Positions 31,443-42,350 of a DNA stretch of 64,000 bases are shown here, piece by piece. Origin of the DNA: Pseudomonas migulae NBRC 103157. GTDB taxonomy: Bacteria; Pseudomonadota; Gammaproteobacteria; Pseudomonadales; Pseudomonadaceae. The notes under the pieces are model-generated. The model saw only the letters and a program-made list of their open reading frames with translations. It had not been told where the DNA came from and ran no database searches. The stretch lies in the NCBI RefSeq assembly GCF_002091715.1, contig NZ_BDAG01000005.1, positions 1-64,000 on the forward strand. The letters run 5' to 3'. The translations under genes and the position numbers were made by a program. Within the stretch, counting starts at the first letter, position 1; each line of letters starts with the position of its first letter.

Positions 31443-32323
31443 TGGCAACGTATGCCGTCGGTGACTTGCAAGGTTGCCTCGAACCGCTCAAATGCCTGCT
31501 CGAACAAGTCGCCTTCGACCCCGCCCGGGACAAACTGTGGCTGGTCGGCGATCTGGTCAACCGTGGCCCGCAGTCGCTGGAAACCTTGCGCTTCCTCTAT
31601 AGCTTGCGCGATTCGTTGGTGTGCGTGCTGGGTAACCACGACCTGCACTTGCTGGCCGCCGGTCATAACATCGAACGCTTGAAGAAAGCCGACACCCTGC
31701 GCGAGATTCTCGAAGCACCGGATCGCGTGGAACTGCTGGAATGGGTGCGCCAGCAAAAACTCATGCATTACGACGAACAGCGCAACATTGCCCTGGTCCA
31801 CGCCGGCATACCGCCACAATGGTCGCTGCGCAAAGCCTTGAAGTGCGCCGCCGAGGTCGAAGAGGCCCTGCGCGACGACAACCGTTTGGCTCCTTACCTC
31901 GACGGCATGTATGGCAACGAACCATTGAAGTGGGACAGTGGCCTCAAAGGCGTGACCCGCCTGCGTGTGATCACCAACTATTTCACCCGCATGCGTTTCT
32001 GCACCAGCGAAGGCAAGCTGGACCTCAAGGGCAAGGAAGGTGTCGACACCGCACCGCCAGGTTACGCCCCGTGGTTCAAGTACAAGGAACGCAAGACCAA
32101 GGGGGTGAAAATCATCTTCGGTCACTGGGCGGCACTTGAGGGCCAATGCAATGAGCCGGGCATCTTCGCCCTCGACACCGGATGCGTCTGGGGTGGTTCG
32201 ATGACCCTGATGAACGTCGACACCTTTGAACGCCTGCAGTGCAAATGCGACGAGCATGGCCATACCCTGCCGCCAGTCGCCTCCCCTATTCCCGAACAAA
32301 CGTCAGCCAGCGCCCAGCGCTAG
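31442..32323 (+). CDS. apaH: Symmetrical bis(5'-nucleosyl)-tetraphosphatase
   Basis: A 293-residue metallophosphoesterase that hydrolyses Ap4A to two ADP and can remove Np4 caps from RNA. Motifs are [13 protein letters not shown] (GDxxG), [10 protein letters not shown] (GDxxxRG), [12 protein letters not shown] (GNHD) and VHAGIPPQW. Metal ligands are intact and length is normal. It is directly coupled to apaG. Confidence 0.96.
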   Translation: MATYAVGDLQGCLEPLKCLLEQVAFDPARDKLWLVGDLVNRGPQSLETLRFLYSLRDSLVCVLGNHDLHLLAAGHNIERLKKADTLREILEAPDRVELLEWVRQQKLMHYDEQRNIALVHAGIPPQWSLRKALKCAAEVEEALRDDNRLAPYLDGMYGNEPLKWDSGLKGVTRLRVITNYFTRMRFCTSEGKLDLKGKEGVDTAPPGYAPWFKYKERKTKGVKIIFGHWAALEGQCNEPGIFALDTGCVWGGSMTLMNVDTFERLQCKCDEHGHTLPPVASPIPEQTSASAQR

Positions 32324-32356
32324 ACTGCGCTTTCAGCCGAGCCACAGGAGCCCGCC

Positions 32357-32686
32357 ATGAGCGAATTCAAACGCATCCCCCCAGAACAGGCCCAGGCCCT
32401 GCGCGAACAAGGCGCAGTGGTGGTCGATGTTCGAGACCCTGCAACATTTGCCGCGCTGCATATCGCCGGCTCGAAGCATCTGGACAACGTGTCCATTTCG
32501 GATTTCATCCGCGCCGCCGATCTTGACGCCCCGACGGTCGTGGTCTGCTATCACGGCAATTCCAGCCAGAGTGCGGCGGCCTACCTGATCAGTCAGGGCT
32601 TCTCCGACGTCTACAGCATGGATGGCGGATTTGAGCTGTGGCGTACGACTTATCCTTCGGAAACAGCGCAAGGCTCTTCCGAATAA
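32357..32686 (+). CDS. glpE: Thiosulfate sulfurtransferase GlpE
   Basis: A 109-residue single-domain rhodanese. [19 protein letters not shown] and the active-site loop [16 protein letters not shown] with the catalytic Cys in a CYHGNSS loop identify GlpE. It transfers sulfane sulfur to cyanide or thiols. It lies 33 bp after apaH on the same strand, with an SD (AGGAG) 8-9 bases before the ATG. Confidence 0.94.
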   Translation: MSEFKRIPPEQAQALREQGAVVVDVRDPATFAALHIAGSKHLDNVSISDFIRAADLDAPTVVVCYHGNSSQSAAAYLISQGFSDVYSMDGGFELWRTTYPSETAQGSSE

Positions 32687-32793
32687 TTTTTTTGTAACGC
32701 GCAAGCCCCCGGCTCCCGCGGGCTAGCGCGGTGGCGGACGAACGGTCAGCCATAACTAATTACGTATCCACCCTTTACCTCCCGAATTCCCAA

Positions 32794-32803
32794 CTATCCT
32801 TAA
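32794..32803 (+). promoter_or_regulatory. Candidate RpoS-type -10 element upstream of prkA
   Basis: CTATCCTTAA matches the sigma-S extended -10 pattern CTATACT(TAA) at all but one position. It lies in the 297-bp gap before prkA. A leader hairpin (CTTTCGGA 32864-32871 with TCCGAAAG 32881-32888) follows. The E. coli homologues yeaGH are RpoS-controlled. This is inference only. Confidence 0.35.
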
Positions 32804-32983
32804 GCGCAGGCCATCCAAAACAGGGGAGAGCCGGTACACCGGCGCGCGGATCATCGGGAGTAGCTTTCGGAGTCGTCAGTTCCGAAAGAGTTCTGGGGGG
32901 TAAACAGCGACTGCATATCCGGTTGCTGCCAGCATCGACTGAATGATCCGGCGTCGGCTCCACGTATCGAGCGAGGTGACGTC

Positions 32984-34906
32984 ATGAGTATCTTTAGCCA
33001 CTTCCAACAACGATTCGAGTCCACACGCCAGGAAGAACTCACGCTGCAAGAGTATCTTGAACTGTGCAAACAGGACCGCAGCGCCTACGCCTCCGCCGCC
33101 GAGCGCCTATTGCTGGCCATCGGAGAACCGGAGCTGCTCGACACCTCGACCAACTCGAGACTGTCGCGAATCTTCTCCAACAAGGTGATCCGCCGCTATC
33201 CGGCCTTTGAAGACTTCCACGGGATGGAAGAATGCATAGACCAGATCGTGTCGTATTTCCGCCATGCCGCTCAAGGCCTGGAAGAGAAGAAACAAATCCT
33301 TTATCTGCTCGGCCCCGTAGGTGGCGGCAAATCGTCCCTGGCCGAGAAGCTCAAGCAACTGATCGAAAAAGTGCCTTTCTACGCCATCAAGGGCTCGCCG
33401 GTATTCGAGTCGCCTCTGGGTCTGTTCAACGCCACGGAAGATGGCGCGATCCTCGAAGAAGATTTCGGCATTCCACGGCGCTACCTAAATACCATCATGT
33501 CGCCATGGGCCACCAAGCGCCTGGCCGAGTTCGGCGGTGACATCAGCCAGTTCCGCGTAGTGAAACTCTATCCGTCGATCCTCAATCAGATCGCGGTGGC
33601 CAAAACCGAACCGGGTGATGAAAACAACCAGGACATTTCGGCACTGGTGGGCAAGGTCGATATCCGCAAGCTGGAGGAATACCCACAGAACGACGCCGAC
33701 GCCTACAGCTATTCGGGCGCGCTGTGCCGGGCCAACCAGGGGTTGATGGAATTCGTCGAAATGTTCAAGGCACCGATCAAGGTGCTGCACCCATTGCTGA
33801 CCGCCACCCAGGAAGGTAACTACAACAGCACCGAAGGTCTCGGGGCGATTCCGTTTACCGGGATCCTGCTGGCTCACTCCAACGAATCGGAATGGCACAC
33901 CTTCCGCAACAACAAGAACAACGAAGCTTTCATCGACCGGATCTACATCGTCAAAGTGCCGTACTGCCTGCGGGTCAGTGATGAGGTGAAGATCTACGAC
34001 AAGCTCCTGTTCAACAGCTCCCTGGCCAAGGCCCATTGCGCGCCCGACACCCTGAAAATGCTCGCCCAGTTCACCGTGCTCTCACGCCTCAAGGAGCCGG
34101 AAAACTCCAACATCTACTCCAAGATGCGCGTGTATGACGGCGAAAACCTCAAGGACACCGATCCGAAAGCCAAGTCGATCCAGGAATACCGCGACAACGC
34201 CGGAGTAGATGAAGGCATGAACGGCCTGTCGACCCGGTTCGCGTTCAAGATCCTGTCCAAGGTCTTCAACTTCGATCCGCACGAAATCGCCGCCAACCCG
34301 GTGCACTTGCTCTATGTGCTCGAACAACAGATCGAACAGGAACAATTCCAGGCCGAAACCCGTGAACGCTATCTGCGGTTCCTCAAGGAGTACCTGGCAC
34401 CCCGTTATATCGAGTTCATCGGCAAGGAAATCCAGACGGCCTACCTCGAGTCTTACAGCGAGTACGGCCAGAACATCTTCGATCGCTACGTGCTGTACGC
34501 CGACTTCTGGATCCAGGACCAGGAATACCGCGACCCGGAAACCGGCGAGATTCTCAACCGCGTAGCACTGAACGAAGAACTGGAGAAAATCGAAAAACCG
34601 GCCGGCATCAGCAATCCGAAGGATTTCCGCAACGAAATCGTCAACTTCGTGCTGCGCGCCCGGGCCAACAACAACGGCAAGAACCCGACCTGGCTCAGCT
34701 ACGAAAAACTGCGGGTGGTCATCGAGAAGAAAATGTTCTCCAACACCGAGGACCTTCTGCCGGTCATCAGCTTCAACGCCAAGGCCAGCAAAGAGGACCA
34801 GCAGAAGCACAACGACTTCGTCACACGGATGGTAGAGCGGGGTTACACCGACAAACAGGTACGACTGCTCTCCGAGTGGTATCTGCGGGTCAGAAAATCA
34901 CAATAA
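32984..34906 (+). CDS. prkA: PrkA family serine protein kinase (YeaG)
   Basis: A 640-residue PrkA. The N-terminal AAA-like domain has Walker A LLGPVGGGKSSLAEKL and the C-terminal half is the Ser/Thr-kinase-like PrkA domain (FNFDPHEIAANPVHLLYVLEQ region). E. coli YeaG is a stationary-phase/nitrogen-starvation protein kinase working with YeaH. The gene begins 297 bp after glpE with GAGGTGA upstream and is the first of prkA-yeaH-spoVR. Confidence 0.95.
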   Translation: MSIFSHFQQRFESTRQEELTLQEYLELCKQDRSAYASAAERLLLAIGEPELLDTSTNSRLSRIFSNKVIRRYPAFEDFHGMEECIDQIVSYFRHAAQGLEEKKQILYLLGPVGGGKSSLAEKLKQLIEKVPFYAIKGSPVFESPLGLFNATEDGAILEEDFGIPRRYLNTIMSPWATKRLAEFGGDISQFRVVKLYPSILNQIAVAKTEPGDENNQDISALVGKVDIRKLEEYPQNDADAYSYSGALCRANQGLMEFVEMFKAPIKVLHPLLTATQEGNYNSTEGLGAIPFTGILLAHSNESEWHTFRNNKNNEAFIDRIYIVKVPYCLRVSDEVKIYDKLLFNSSLAKAHCAPDTLKMLAQFTVLSRLKEPENSNIYSKMRVYDGENLKDTDPKAKSIQEYRDNAGVDEGMNGLSTRFAFKILSKVFNFDPHEIAANPVHLLYVLEQQIEQEQFQAETRERYLRFLKEYLAPRYIEFIGKEIQTAYLESYSEYGQNIFDRYVLYADFWIQDQEYRDPETGEILNRVALNEELEKIEKPAGISNPKDFRNEIVNFVLRARANNNGKNPTWLSYEKLRVVIEKKMFSNTEDLLPVISFNAKASKEDQQKHNDFVTRMVERGYTDKQVRLLSEWYLRVRKSQ

Positions 34907-34936
34907 CCCGCTGCCGGTCAGACCGGTTGTCGTCAG

Positions 34937-34978
34937 CCAGAGGCCTGTGTATGCATTTTCTGCTACACAGACCTCTGG
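34937..34978. other. Long intergenic hairpin between prkA and yeaH
   Basis: CCAGAGGCCTGTGTA (34937-34951) pairs with TACACAGACCTCTGG (34964-34978): 15 bp with a single C/A mismatch and a 12-base loop. No T-run follows, so it is not a standard terminator. It could stabilise the prkA mRNA 3' end or be an RNase site. Confidence 0.6.
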
Positions 34979-35107
34979 AAGGTGTTCGAAAGTCGGTAGC
35001 GAGGTTCAATCAGCGTCAAAAGCGCTTGGGGGAGCGTGAACATCCCTTTGCACATTCGATGCTGCATAACCGCTCGCCCCTTTCAGGACAGCTTCTAAGG
35101 AGCAGTC

Positions 35108-36379
35108 ATGAGCTATGTGATCGACCGACGTCTCAATGGCAAGAACAAGAGCACGGTGAACCGTCAGCGGTTTCTGCGGCGTTACCGTGATCACATCAAA
35201 AAGGCTGTCGAAGAGGCGGTCAGTCGGCGTTCCATTACCGATATGGAACACGGCGAACAGATCAGCATTCCCGGCCGCGACATCGACGAGCCGGTGCTTC
35301 ACCACGGTCGCGGCGGCAAGCAGACCGTCGTGCATCCGGGCAACAAGGAATTCACCAGCGGCGAGCACATTGCCCGTCCGCCCGGAGGTGGCGGCGGCAG
35401 AGGTCCGGGCAAGGCCGGCAACTCGGGTGAAGGAATGGACGAATTCGTCTTCCAGATCACCCAGGAAGAATTCCTCGAGTTCATGTTCGAGGACCTTGAG
35501 CTGCCGAACCTGGTCAAGCGCAACCTGACCGGCACCGACACCTTCAAGACTGTACGTGCAGGGATCAGCAACGAAGGCAACCCGTCGCGGATCAACATCA
35601 TCCGCACCTTGCGCTCCGCTCATGCACGGCGCATCGCCCTGTCCGGCAGCAGCCGGGCGAAACTGCGCGAAGCCAAAGAAGAACTGCTGCGACTCAAGCG
35701 GGATGAACCAGACAACTTCGGCGATATTCAGGAAATCGAGGCCGAAATCGAAAAACTCAGTGCGCGCATCCACCGCGTTCCGTTCCTCGACACCTTCGAC
35801 CTCAAGTACAACCTGCTGATCAAACAACCCAACCCCAGCTCCAAGGCTGTGATGTTCTGCCTGATGGACGTGTCCGGTTCCATGACCCAGGCGACCAAGG
35901 ACATCGCCAAGCGTTTCTTTATCCTGCTGTACCTGTTCCTCAAGCGTAACTATGAAAAGATCGACGTCGTGTTCATCCGTCACCACACCAGCGCCCGGGA
36001 AGTGGATGAGGAAGAGTTTTTCTACTCCCGCGAAACCGGTGGCACCATCGTTTCCAGCGCCTTGAAACTGATGCAGGAGATCATGGCCGAACGCTATCCA
36101 AGCAACGAGTGGAACATCTATGCCGCACAGGCCTCCGACGGCGACAACTGGAATGACGACTCGCCGATCTGCCGCGACATCCTGATCAACCAGATCATGC
36201 CGTTTGTGCAGTACTACACTTACGTTGAGATCACCCCGCGCGAACATCAGGCCTTGTGGTTCGAATATGAACGCATCGCCGAAGCCTTTTCTGACACTTT
36301 TGCCCAGCAGCAACTGGTCTCGGCCGGGGATATCTATCCGGTCTTCCGTGAACTCTTCCAGCGCAGGTTAGTGACATGA
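35108..36379 (+). CDS. yeaH: YeaH/YhbH family protein (DUF444)
   Basis: A 423-residue DUF444 protein with a von-Willebrand-A-like fold: [23 protein letters not shown] contains the MIDAS DxSGS motif. The N-terminal third is basic ([20 protein letters not shown]), followed by a glycine-rich linker ([11 protein letters not shown]). It partners PrkA in the stress-response cluster. The spoVR-like gene begins with a four-base overlap. Confidence 0.94.
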   Translation: MSYVIDRRLNGKNKSTVNRQRFLRRYRDHIKKAVEEAVSRRSITDMEHGEQISIPGRDIDEPVLHHGRGGKQTVVHPGNKEFTSGEHIARPPGGGGGRGPGKAGNSGEGMDEFVFQITQEEFLEFMFEDLELPNLVKRNLTGTDTFKTVRAGISNEGNPSRINIIRTLRSAHARRIALSGSSRAKLREAKEELLRLKRDEPDNFGDIQEIEAEIEKLSARIHRVPFLDTFDLKYNLLIKQPNPSSKAVMFCLMDVSGSMTQATKDIAKRFFILLYLFLKRNYEKIDVVFIRHHTSAREVDEEEFFYSRETGGTIVSSALKLMQEIMAERYPSNEWNIYAAQASDGDNWNDDSPICRDILINQIMPFVQYYTYVEITPREHQALWFEYERIAEAFSDTFAQQQLVSAGDIYPVFRELFQRRLVT

Positions 36380-37938
36380 CCGCCAAAGAGCAGAAGCGCC
36401 AACCCATTTCCACCGGCTCCGAATGGACATTCGAGCTGATCCAGGCCTACGACCGCGAAATCAGCCGTATCGCGGCTCGCTATGCACTCGATACCTACCC
36501 CAACCAGATCGAAGTGATCACCGCCGAGCAGATGATGGACGCCTACGCCTCTGTCGGCATGCCGCTGGGGTATCACCATTGGTCCTACGGCAAACACTTC
36601 CTCAGCACCGAAAAATCCTACTCTCGCGGCCAGATGGGGCTGGCCTACGAGATCGTGATCAATTCGGACCCCTGCATTGCCTATCTGATGGAAGAAAACA
36701 CCATCTGCATGCAGGCACTGGTGGTGGCTCACGCCTGCTATGGACACAACAGCTTCTTCAAAGGCAACTACCTGTTCCGCACCTGGACTGACGCGAGTTC
36801 GATCATCGATTATCTGGTGTTCGCCAAGCAGTACATCATGCAGTGCGAAGAGCGCCACGGCATCGATGCGGTCGAGGACCTGCTGGATTCCTGCCACGCG
36901 CTGATGAACTACGGGGTCGACCGCTACAAACGCCCTTACCCGATTTCCGCGGAAGAGGAACGTCGTCGGCAAAAGGATCGGGAAGAGCATCTGCAGAAGC
37001 AGATCAACGATCTGTGGCGCACCATCCCAAAAGGCGCGGACAAGTACAGCGACAAGGACAACGCACGCTTCCCCGCCGAACCTCAGGAAAACATCCTGTA
37101 TTTCATCGAAAAACATGCGCCGCTACTGGAACCGTGGCAGCGCGAGATCGTGCGCATCGTGCGCAAGATTGCGCAGTACTTCTACCCGCAACGCCAGACG
37201 CAAGTGATGAACGAAGGCTGGGCCACGTTCTGGCATTACACCCTGATGAACGACCTGTACGACGAAGGCCTGGTCACCGACGGCTTCATGATGGAATTCC
37301 TGACGTCCCACACCAGCGTGGTTTTTCAACCAGGCTTCGACAGCCCGTACTACAACGGAATCAACCCCTACACCCTGGGGTTTGCCATGTACCGGGATAT
37401 CCGGCGCATGTGTGAAAGCCCCACCGAGGAGGATTACCGCTGGTTCCCGGACATCGCGGGCACCGACTGGCTGTCGACCATCAAGTTCGCCATGAGCAGC
37501 TTCAAGGATGAGAGCTTCATCCTGCAGTACCTCTCGCCGAAGGTCATCCGCGACCTGAAGTTGTTCAGCATTCTTGATGACGACCAGAAGGACGATCTGC
37601 TGGTGCCGGCCATTCACGATGAAGACGGCTACCGCACCATCCGTGAAACCCTGGCAGCCCAGTACAACCTGGGCAATCGCGAACCCAACATCCAGATCTA
37701 CAGCATCGACCGCCGTGGCGACCGCTCCCTGACTCTTCGTCACCAGCAGCACGACCGCAAACCGCTGGGAGAATCCACCGAGGAAGTGCTCAAGCACTTG
37801 CACCGTCTCTGGGGCTTCGACATTCACCTGGAAACCCTGCAAGGGGACCAAGTGATGAAAACCCACCACGTTCCGCCCAGAAGCGAGCACAACGAAGGCG
37901 ATTACGGGCGACTGGACCTGGCCGTCATCCATCTTTGA
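36376..37938 (+). CDS. SpoVR family protein (YcgB-like)
   Basis: A 520-residue SpoVR/YcgB protein. Conserved motifs include [51 protein letters not shown] and [13 protein letters not shown]; the HxxxH- and NEGWATFWH-type residues suggest a metal site. In bacilli SpoVR affects the spore cortex; in proteobacteria it always accompanies prkA-yeaH and its role is unclear. It overlaps yeaH by four bases. Confidence 0.93.
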   Translation: MTAKEQKRQPISTGSEWTFELIQAYDREISRIAARYALDTYPNQIEVITAEQMMDAYASVGMPLGYHHWSYGKHFLSTEKSYSRGQMGLAYEIVINSDPCIAYLMEENTICMQALVVAHACYGHNSFFKGNYLFRTWTDASSIIDYLVFAKQYIMQCEERHGIDAVEDLLDSCHALMNYGVDRYKRPYPISAEEERRRQKDREEHLQKQINDLWRTIPKGADKYSDKDNARFPAEPQENILYFIEKHAPLLEPWQREIVRIVRKIAQYFYPQRQTQVMNEGWATFWHYTLMNDLYDEGLVTDGFMMEFLTSHTSVVFQPGFDSPYYNGINPYTLGFAMYRDIRRMCESPTEEDYRWFPDIAGTDWLSTIKFAMSSFKDESFILQYLSPKVIRDLKLFSILDDDQKDDLLVPAIHDEDGYRTIRETLAAQYNLGNREPNIQIYSIDRRGDRSLTLRHQQHDRKPLGESTEEVLKHLHRLWGFDIHLETLQGDQVMKTHHVPPRSEHNEGDYGRLDLAVIHL

Positions 37939-38000
37939 TCCTGTTTTTGCCTCCGAAAGTTCGACGCAACGGTTATTCTGTCGAGCTAACGGAGGTTTTT

Positions 38001-39230
38001 ATGCAGATTTATAAAGTCGGCGGCGCAGTTCGTGATCGCCTGCTGGGCAAACCTGTTACCGATATCGACTGGGTTGTGGTCGGAGCCACCACCGAAGAAA
38101 TGCTCGCCAAGGGCTTTCGCCCGGTAGGTGCGGACTTCCCGGTCTTCCTTCACCCGAAAAGCGGTGAGGAATACGCCCTCGCCCGGACCGAACGCAAAAG
38201 CGGACGCGGCTATGGCGGCTTCACCTTTCACGCCAGCCCTGAAGTGACGCTCGAAGAAGACCTGATCCGTCGTGACCTGACGATCAACGCCATGGCAGAA
38301 GACGACCAGCAGAATCTGACCGACCCCTATCATGGCCAACGTGATCTCGAGGCTCGCTTGCTTCGTCACGTTTCCCCCGCGTTCGCCGAAGATCCACTCC
38401 GTGTTTTGCGTGTTGCGCGCTTTGCCGCGCGATATGCCGAGCTCGGTTTTACCGTTGCACCTGAAACGCTGGAGTTGATGCGTGAGCTCAGCGAGTCAGG
38501 AGAACTCGAAGCGCTGACGGCGGAACGCAGCTGGAAGGAAATTTCCCGCGCACTGATGGAAGATCAGCCACAAGTGTTCATCCAGGTGCTGCGCGACTGT
38601 GCCGCGCTGAAGGTATTGATGCCGGAAGTCGACGCACTGTTCGGTGTCCCGCAACCCGAAGCCCATCACCCTGAAATCGACACGGGCGCCCACACCCTGA
38701 GCGTGCTCGAACAAGCGGCACTGCACAAACAGCCGCTGACGGTGCGCTGGGCCTGCCTGCTGCATGACCTGGGCAAAGGATTGACACCGGAAGAAGAATG
38801 GCCGCGGCACATTGCCCACGAACACAAGGGGCTGAAGCTGATCAAAGCAGTCAATGAACGCTTCAAGGCGCCGAAGGACTGCCAGGAGTTGGCGCTGTTG
38901 GTGGGCCAATATCACACCCATGGTCATCGCGCTCTGGAACTGAAGCCTTCGACCTTGCTGGAGTTGCTGCAGAGCTTCGATGTCTACCGTCGGCCGCAGC
39001 GGTTTGAAGAGTTTATTGCGGCGTGTGAAATGGATGCGCGTGGACGCAAAGGGCTGGAGCAGAGAAGTTATCCACAGGCTGATTATTTGCGTGGGGCGGC
39101 GAATGCTGCGCGAAGCGTGGCGGTTCAGCCATTGCTGGAGAAGGGATTCAAGGGGCCGGAGCTGGGTGAGGCGATCAAGCGCGAGCGGCTCAAGGCTTTG
39201 AAGGCTTACAAAGAAGCGGCGTCTGCCTGA
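38001..39230 (+). CDS. cca: Multifunctional CCA tRNA nucleotidyltransferase
   Basis: A 409-residue class II CCA-adding enzyme. The catalytic head shows [23 protein letters not shown] (GGxVRD, DxD) and [10 protein letters not shown] with AARYAELGF downstream. A C-terminal HD domain ([21 protein letters not shown]) adds phosphohydrolase activity. ATG 38001 has GGAGG 6 bases upstream. It repairs and matures tRNA 3' ends. Confidence 0.95.
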   Translation: MQIYKVGGAVRDRLLGKPVTDIDWVVVGATTEEMLAKGFRPVGADFPVFLHPKSGEEYALARTERKSGRGYGGFTFHASPEVTLEEDLIRRDLTINAMAEDDQQNLTDPYHGQRDLEARLLRHVSPAFAEDPLRVLRVARFAARYAELGFTVAPETLELMRELSESGELEALTAERSWKEISRALMEDQPQVFIQVLRDCAALKVLMPEVDALFGVPQPEAHHPEIDTGAHTLSVLEQAALHKQPLTVRWACLLHDLGKGLTPEEEWPRHIAHEHKGLKLIKAVNERFKAPKDCQELALLVGQYHTHGHRALELKPSTLLELLQSFDVYRRPQRFEEFIAACEMDARGRKGLEQRSYPQADYLRGAANAARSVAVQPLLEKGFKGPELGEAIKRERLKALKAYKEAASA

Positions 39231-39255
39231 AAGCTTCGTCGGATCGCCGCCCGGA

Positions 39256-39305
39256 GCAAGCCCGCTCCCACAGGATTTTCACCGTACCTGTGGGAGCGGG
39301 CTTGC
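39256..39305. repeat. REP inverted pair
   Basis: GCAAGCCCGCTCCCACAGG (39256-39274) and CCTGTGGGAGCGGGCTTGC (39287-39305) are perfect inverted arms with 12 bases between. It lies between the convergent cca and folK genes and may help terminate both. Confidence 0.92.
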
Positions 39306-39325
39306 CCGCGATGACGTCATCCGCT

Positions 39326-39844
39326 TTACAACAAATTTGAAGGGGTCAACTGTTCGCCACGCCACTCAAACGCCACCGGCGCCAACACCTGGTCAATCTG
39401 CGCTTCGCGCCACAACGTCGCAAAGCTTTTGCCCACACCCGGATGCACGCGATCCGGCGCAATCAGCGACAACGGCCACAGCACAAAGGCATTTTTCAGA
39501 ATCTCAGCCCTTGGCAAAATCAGGCCATCGAAGTTGCCCACCAGATCACCGAACAGCAACACGTCGATATCCAGCGGCAAACCCTTGCGGTCCGGCGCAT
39601 AGCGGCCATTGTCCGCCTCAATGAATTTCAACCGGCGGTCCAACTCCATCAGCGGCAGATCGGTGTAAGCCGACACCACGAAATTGAAGAACGGCCCGCT
39701 CTTGATCCCCACAGGCTGGCTTTCGAACACCGCCGAGCAGCGTATATCCACCAGAAAACCCGCCAGGGCTTCCAGGCCAGCCTGCAAATGGGTTTCGCGC
39801 TCGATATTGCTACCGAGCCCGAGATACACCTGAGTCAGCGACAT
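39326..39844 (-). CDS. folK: 2-amino-4-hydroxy-6-hydroxymethyldihydropteridine pyrophosphokinase
   Basis: A 172-residue HPPK of folate synthesis. GLGSNIERETHLQAGLEAL opens it, and the signature RKGLPLDIDVLLFGD carries the two Mg-binding Asp residues. It overlaps folB by 10 bases, downstream of it, so the two consecutive pathway enzymes are made together. Confidence 0.95.
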   Translation of the reverse strand: MSLTQVYLGLGSNIERETHLQAGLEALAGFLVDIRCSAVFESQPVGIKSGPFFNFVVSAYTDLPLMELDRRLKFIEADNGRYAPDRKGLPLDIDVLLFGDLVGNFDGLILPRAEILKNAFVLWPLSLIAPDRVHPGVGKSFATLWREAQIDQVLAPVAFEWRGEQLTPSNLL

Positions 39845-40191
39845 CCGCGCTCGATCTCCACGCCCACACCACCAGTGGCCGCCGGGACGGCGCCTGGCTT
39901 GGTCAGTTTGAGGCGCATCCAGGTGATATTGAATTCGCTCATCAGCACTTCCACCAGACGTTCGGCAAAAGTCTCGACCAGTTGGAACTGCGCCTGCTCG
40001 GCAAAGGCCTGGATGCGCGACGAAACGCTCGCGTAATCGAGCGCCAGGGTCAGGTCGTCACCGGCAGCGGCCGGGCGATTATCCCAGGCGAAGCTCAGAT
40101 CAAGACGCAGGCATTGCCGGATGCCTCGCTCCCAGTCGTAGGCACCAATCACGGTGTCGACTTCCAGGCCCTCGATAAACACTCTGTCCAA
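39835..40191 (-). CDS. folB: Dihydroneopterin aldolase
   Basis: A 118-residue Fol[23 protein letters not shown] contains the substrate Glu and Tyr, and the C-terminal [22 protein letters not shown] carries the catalytic Lys. It starts with TTG at 40191, supported by GGAG 8 bases upstream and the family start [11 protein letters not shown]; a longer frame begins at 40215. It diverges from plsY. Confidence 0.93.
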   Translation of the reverse strand: MDRVFIEGLEVDTVIGAYDWERGIRQCLRLDLSFAWDNRPAAAGDDLTLALDYASVSSRIQAFAEQAQFQLVETFAERLVEVLMSEFNITWMRLKLTKPGAVPAATGGVGVEIERGCR

Positions 40192-40265
40192 GCACTCTTC
40201 TCCGCTGCACGACAAGGGCGCAATGCGCCGTTAGAATCAGGGCGTCCTCGCCCGGAATAGTTAGC

Positions 40266-40835
40266 ATGTTTTGGTTACTGGCGACCTTCGCCTACCTGCT
40301 CGGCTCTCTGTCCTTCGCCATTTTGCTCAGCCGCCTGACCGGTAACCCCGATCCGCGAATGAGTGGCTCGGGCAATGCCGGCGCCACCAACATGCTGCGC
40401 CTGGCCGGCAAGAAACTCGCCATCCTGACCTTGATCGGCGACCTCTGCAAAGGCCTGCTGCCGGTGCTGATCGCAGGCATTGCGGGCCTTTCGCTGCAAG
40501 AACAAGCCTGGATCGGCGTTTGCGCCGTCATCGGTCACCTGTTCCCCCTGTACTTTCGCTTTCGCGGCGGCAAGGGTGTCGCCACTGCCGCCGGCATGTT
40601 GCTGGGCCTTTATCCGCCTGCAGCCCTGTTGGCGGTCTGCGCATGGCTGCTGACGTTCTTCCTGACCCGCACCAGCTCACTCGCCGCCCTGATCGCCACA
40701 CCGCTGACCCTGCCGCTGCTGGCCTGGCAAGAACCAGCGGCGTTGCTGCCCATGAGTGCGCTCACAGGGCTGATCGTCTGGCGTCATCGCGGCAATCTAC
40801 GCGACCTGTTTGCCGGGCGCGAACGGCATTTCTAA
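40266..40835 (+). CDS. plsY: Glycerol-3-phosphate acyltransferase PlsY
   Basis: A 189-residue integral-membrane acyltransferase that uses acyl-phosphate to make lysophosphatidic acid. The three conserved cytoplasmic loops are present: [29 protein letters not shown], and the C-terminal RHRGNLRDL. About five membrane segments are visible. It is convergent with tsaD. Confidence 0.95.
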   Translation: MFWLLATFAYLLGSLSFAILLSRLTGNPDPRMSGSGNAGATNMLRLAGKKLAILTLIGDLCKGLLPVLIAGIAGLSLQEQAWIGVCAVIGHLFPLYFRFRGGKGVATAAGMLLGLYPPAALLAVCAWLLTFFLTRTSSLAALIATPLTLPLLAWQEPAALLPMSALTGLIVWRHRGNLRDLFAGRERHF

Positions 40836-40858
40836 ATACCGGACATGAGCGCCGCTCA

Positions 40859-41884
40859 TCACAGCCCCGACAATTGCTCCATCGGCCAGCGCGCCTGAAC
40901 GCTGATCGCCAGGCTTTCATGCTGACCGGCTTGCAAACGCTGACACCCGGCAAACGCGATCATCGCGCCATTGTCGGTACAGAACTCCGGACGGGCGTAA
41001 AACACATCGCCCTTCAGGTCGCCGAGCATTTTCTCCAAGGACGCACGTAACGCCTTGTTCGCGCTGACGCCGCCAGCGATCACCAGACGCTTCATGCCCG
41101 CCTGTTTCAGGGCACGCTTGCACTTGATGGTCAAAGTCTCTACCACGGCCTGCTGGAACGCCAGCGCGATGTCGCAACGGGCTTGCTCGCTGTCGTCCCC
41201 GGCGTTGACGCTCTGCTGCCAGGTGTTCAGGGCAAATGTCTTCAGGCCGCTGAAGCTGAACGCCAGTCCCGGGCGGTCGCACATCGGACGCGGAAAGGTA
41301 AAACGTCCTGCAACGCCCTGCTCCGCGAGACGAGCGATTTCCGGACCGCCCGGATAATTCAGTCCCATCATCTTTGCCGTCTTGTCGAACGCTTCACCGG
41401 CGGCATCGTCAAGGGTCTCGCCCAAGAGCGTGTATTGACCGATCCCGTCGACCTGAACCAGCTGCGTATGACCGCCGGACACCAACAAAGCGACGAACGG
41501 GAATTCGGGCGGTTTCGACTCCAGCATCGGCGCCAGCAAGTGGCCTTCCATATGGTGCACGCCGAGAGCTGGAATGCCCCAGGCAAAGGCCAGCGCCTGA
41601 GCGCAGGAAGCGCCCACGAGCAGCGCACCCACAAGCCCCGGACCCGCGGTGTAGGCGATGGCATCAATCTCGGTCGGCACGCAGTCAGCTTCAGCCAACA
41701 CCTGACGAATCAGGGGTAGCATGCGTTTGACGTGATCGCGCGAGGCCAGCTCCGGCACCACACCGCCATAGGCGCGGTGCAGGTCGATCTGGCTGAACAA
41801 CGCGTCGGCCAGCAGGCCGCGTTCACTGTCATATAATGCGACACCGGTTTCGTCGCAGGAGGTTTCTAATCCCAGTACTAGCAT
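40859..41884 (-). CDS. tsaD: tRNA N6-adenosine threonylcarbamoyltransferase subunit TsaD
   Basis: A 341-residue ASKHA-fold enzyme that transfers threonylcarbamoyl to A37 of ANN-decoding tRNAs. [16 protein letters not shown] opens it; the metal-binding HxxxH is in [25 protein letters not shown] and [11 protein letters not shown] follow. It is divergent from rpsU across 199 bp, as in most gammaproteobacteria. Confidence 0.96.
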   Translation of the reverse strand: MLVLGLETSCDETGVALYDSERGLLADALFSQIDLHRAYGGVVPELASRDHVKRMLPLIRQVLAEADCVPTEIDAIAYTAGPGLVGALLVGASCAQALAFAWGIPALGVHHMEGHLLAPMLESKPPEFPFVALLVSGGHTQLVQVDGIGQYTLLGETLDDAAGEAFDKTAKMMGLNYPGGPEIARLAEQGVAGRFTFPRPMCDRPGLAFSFSGLKTFALNTWQQSVNAGDDSEQARCDIALAFQQAVVETLTIKCKRALKQAGMKRLVIAGGVSANKALRASLEKMLGDLKGDVFYARPEFCTDNGAMIAFAGCQRLQAGQHESLAISVQARWPMEQLSGL

Positions 41885-42083
41885 GGGTTTGCGCCTTGTT
41901 TAGGCTGAATTCGAAGGCGCGCATAATAGTCGCCATGCGATGCCCCGACTAGCGGTTTTCGATCAGAGGCTTTGCATTCCGAGCGATGAGGGGTTAACAT
42001 CCGCAACCCTTAAAAACCGACGTCTTCAAGTGCTCTTTTGCCGCGAGGATGTTGACCCCGGTAATGAATGAAGGTAGCTCTGG

Positions 42084-42299
42084 ATGCCAGCCGTCAAAGT
42101 AAAAGAGAACGAACCCTTCGACGTAGCTCTGCGTCGTTTCAAGCGCTCCTGCGAAAAAGCCGGTGTACTGGCTGAAGTTCGTAGCCGCGAATTTTACGAG
42201 AAGCCAACTTCTGAGCGTAAGCGCAAAGCAGCAGCCGCTGTTAAGCGTCACGCCAAGAAAGTTCAGCGCGAACAGCGCCGCGCCGTTCGTCTGTACTAA
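42084..42299 (+). CDS. rpsU: 30S ribosomal protein bS21
   Basis: A 71-residue bS21. The highly basic sequence [20 protein letters not shown] and the lysine/arginine-rich tail ([15 protein letters not shown]...) are diagnostic. It heads the macromolecular-synthesis operon rpsU-dnaG-rpoD. AGGT precedes the ATG. A stem-loop just after the stop probably attenuates readthrough into dnaG. Confidence 0.97.
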
Positions 42300-42329
42300 T
42301 ACACAGACGATCGTAGCAAGCTTCTGCCA

Positions 42330-42350
42330 AGCCCGGCCCTCAGCCGGGCT
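42330..42350 (+). terminator. Stem-loop after rpsU (attenuator-like)
   Basis: AGCCCGGC (42330-42337) pairs with GCCGGGCT (42343-42350), 8 bp and a 5-base loop. It is not followed by a T-run, so it resembles a partial terminator or processing site between rpsU and dnaG. Confidence 0.6.
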
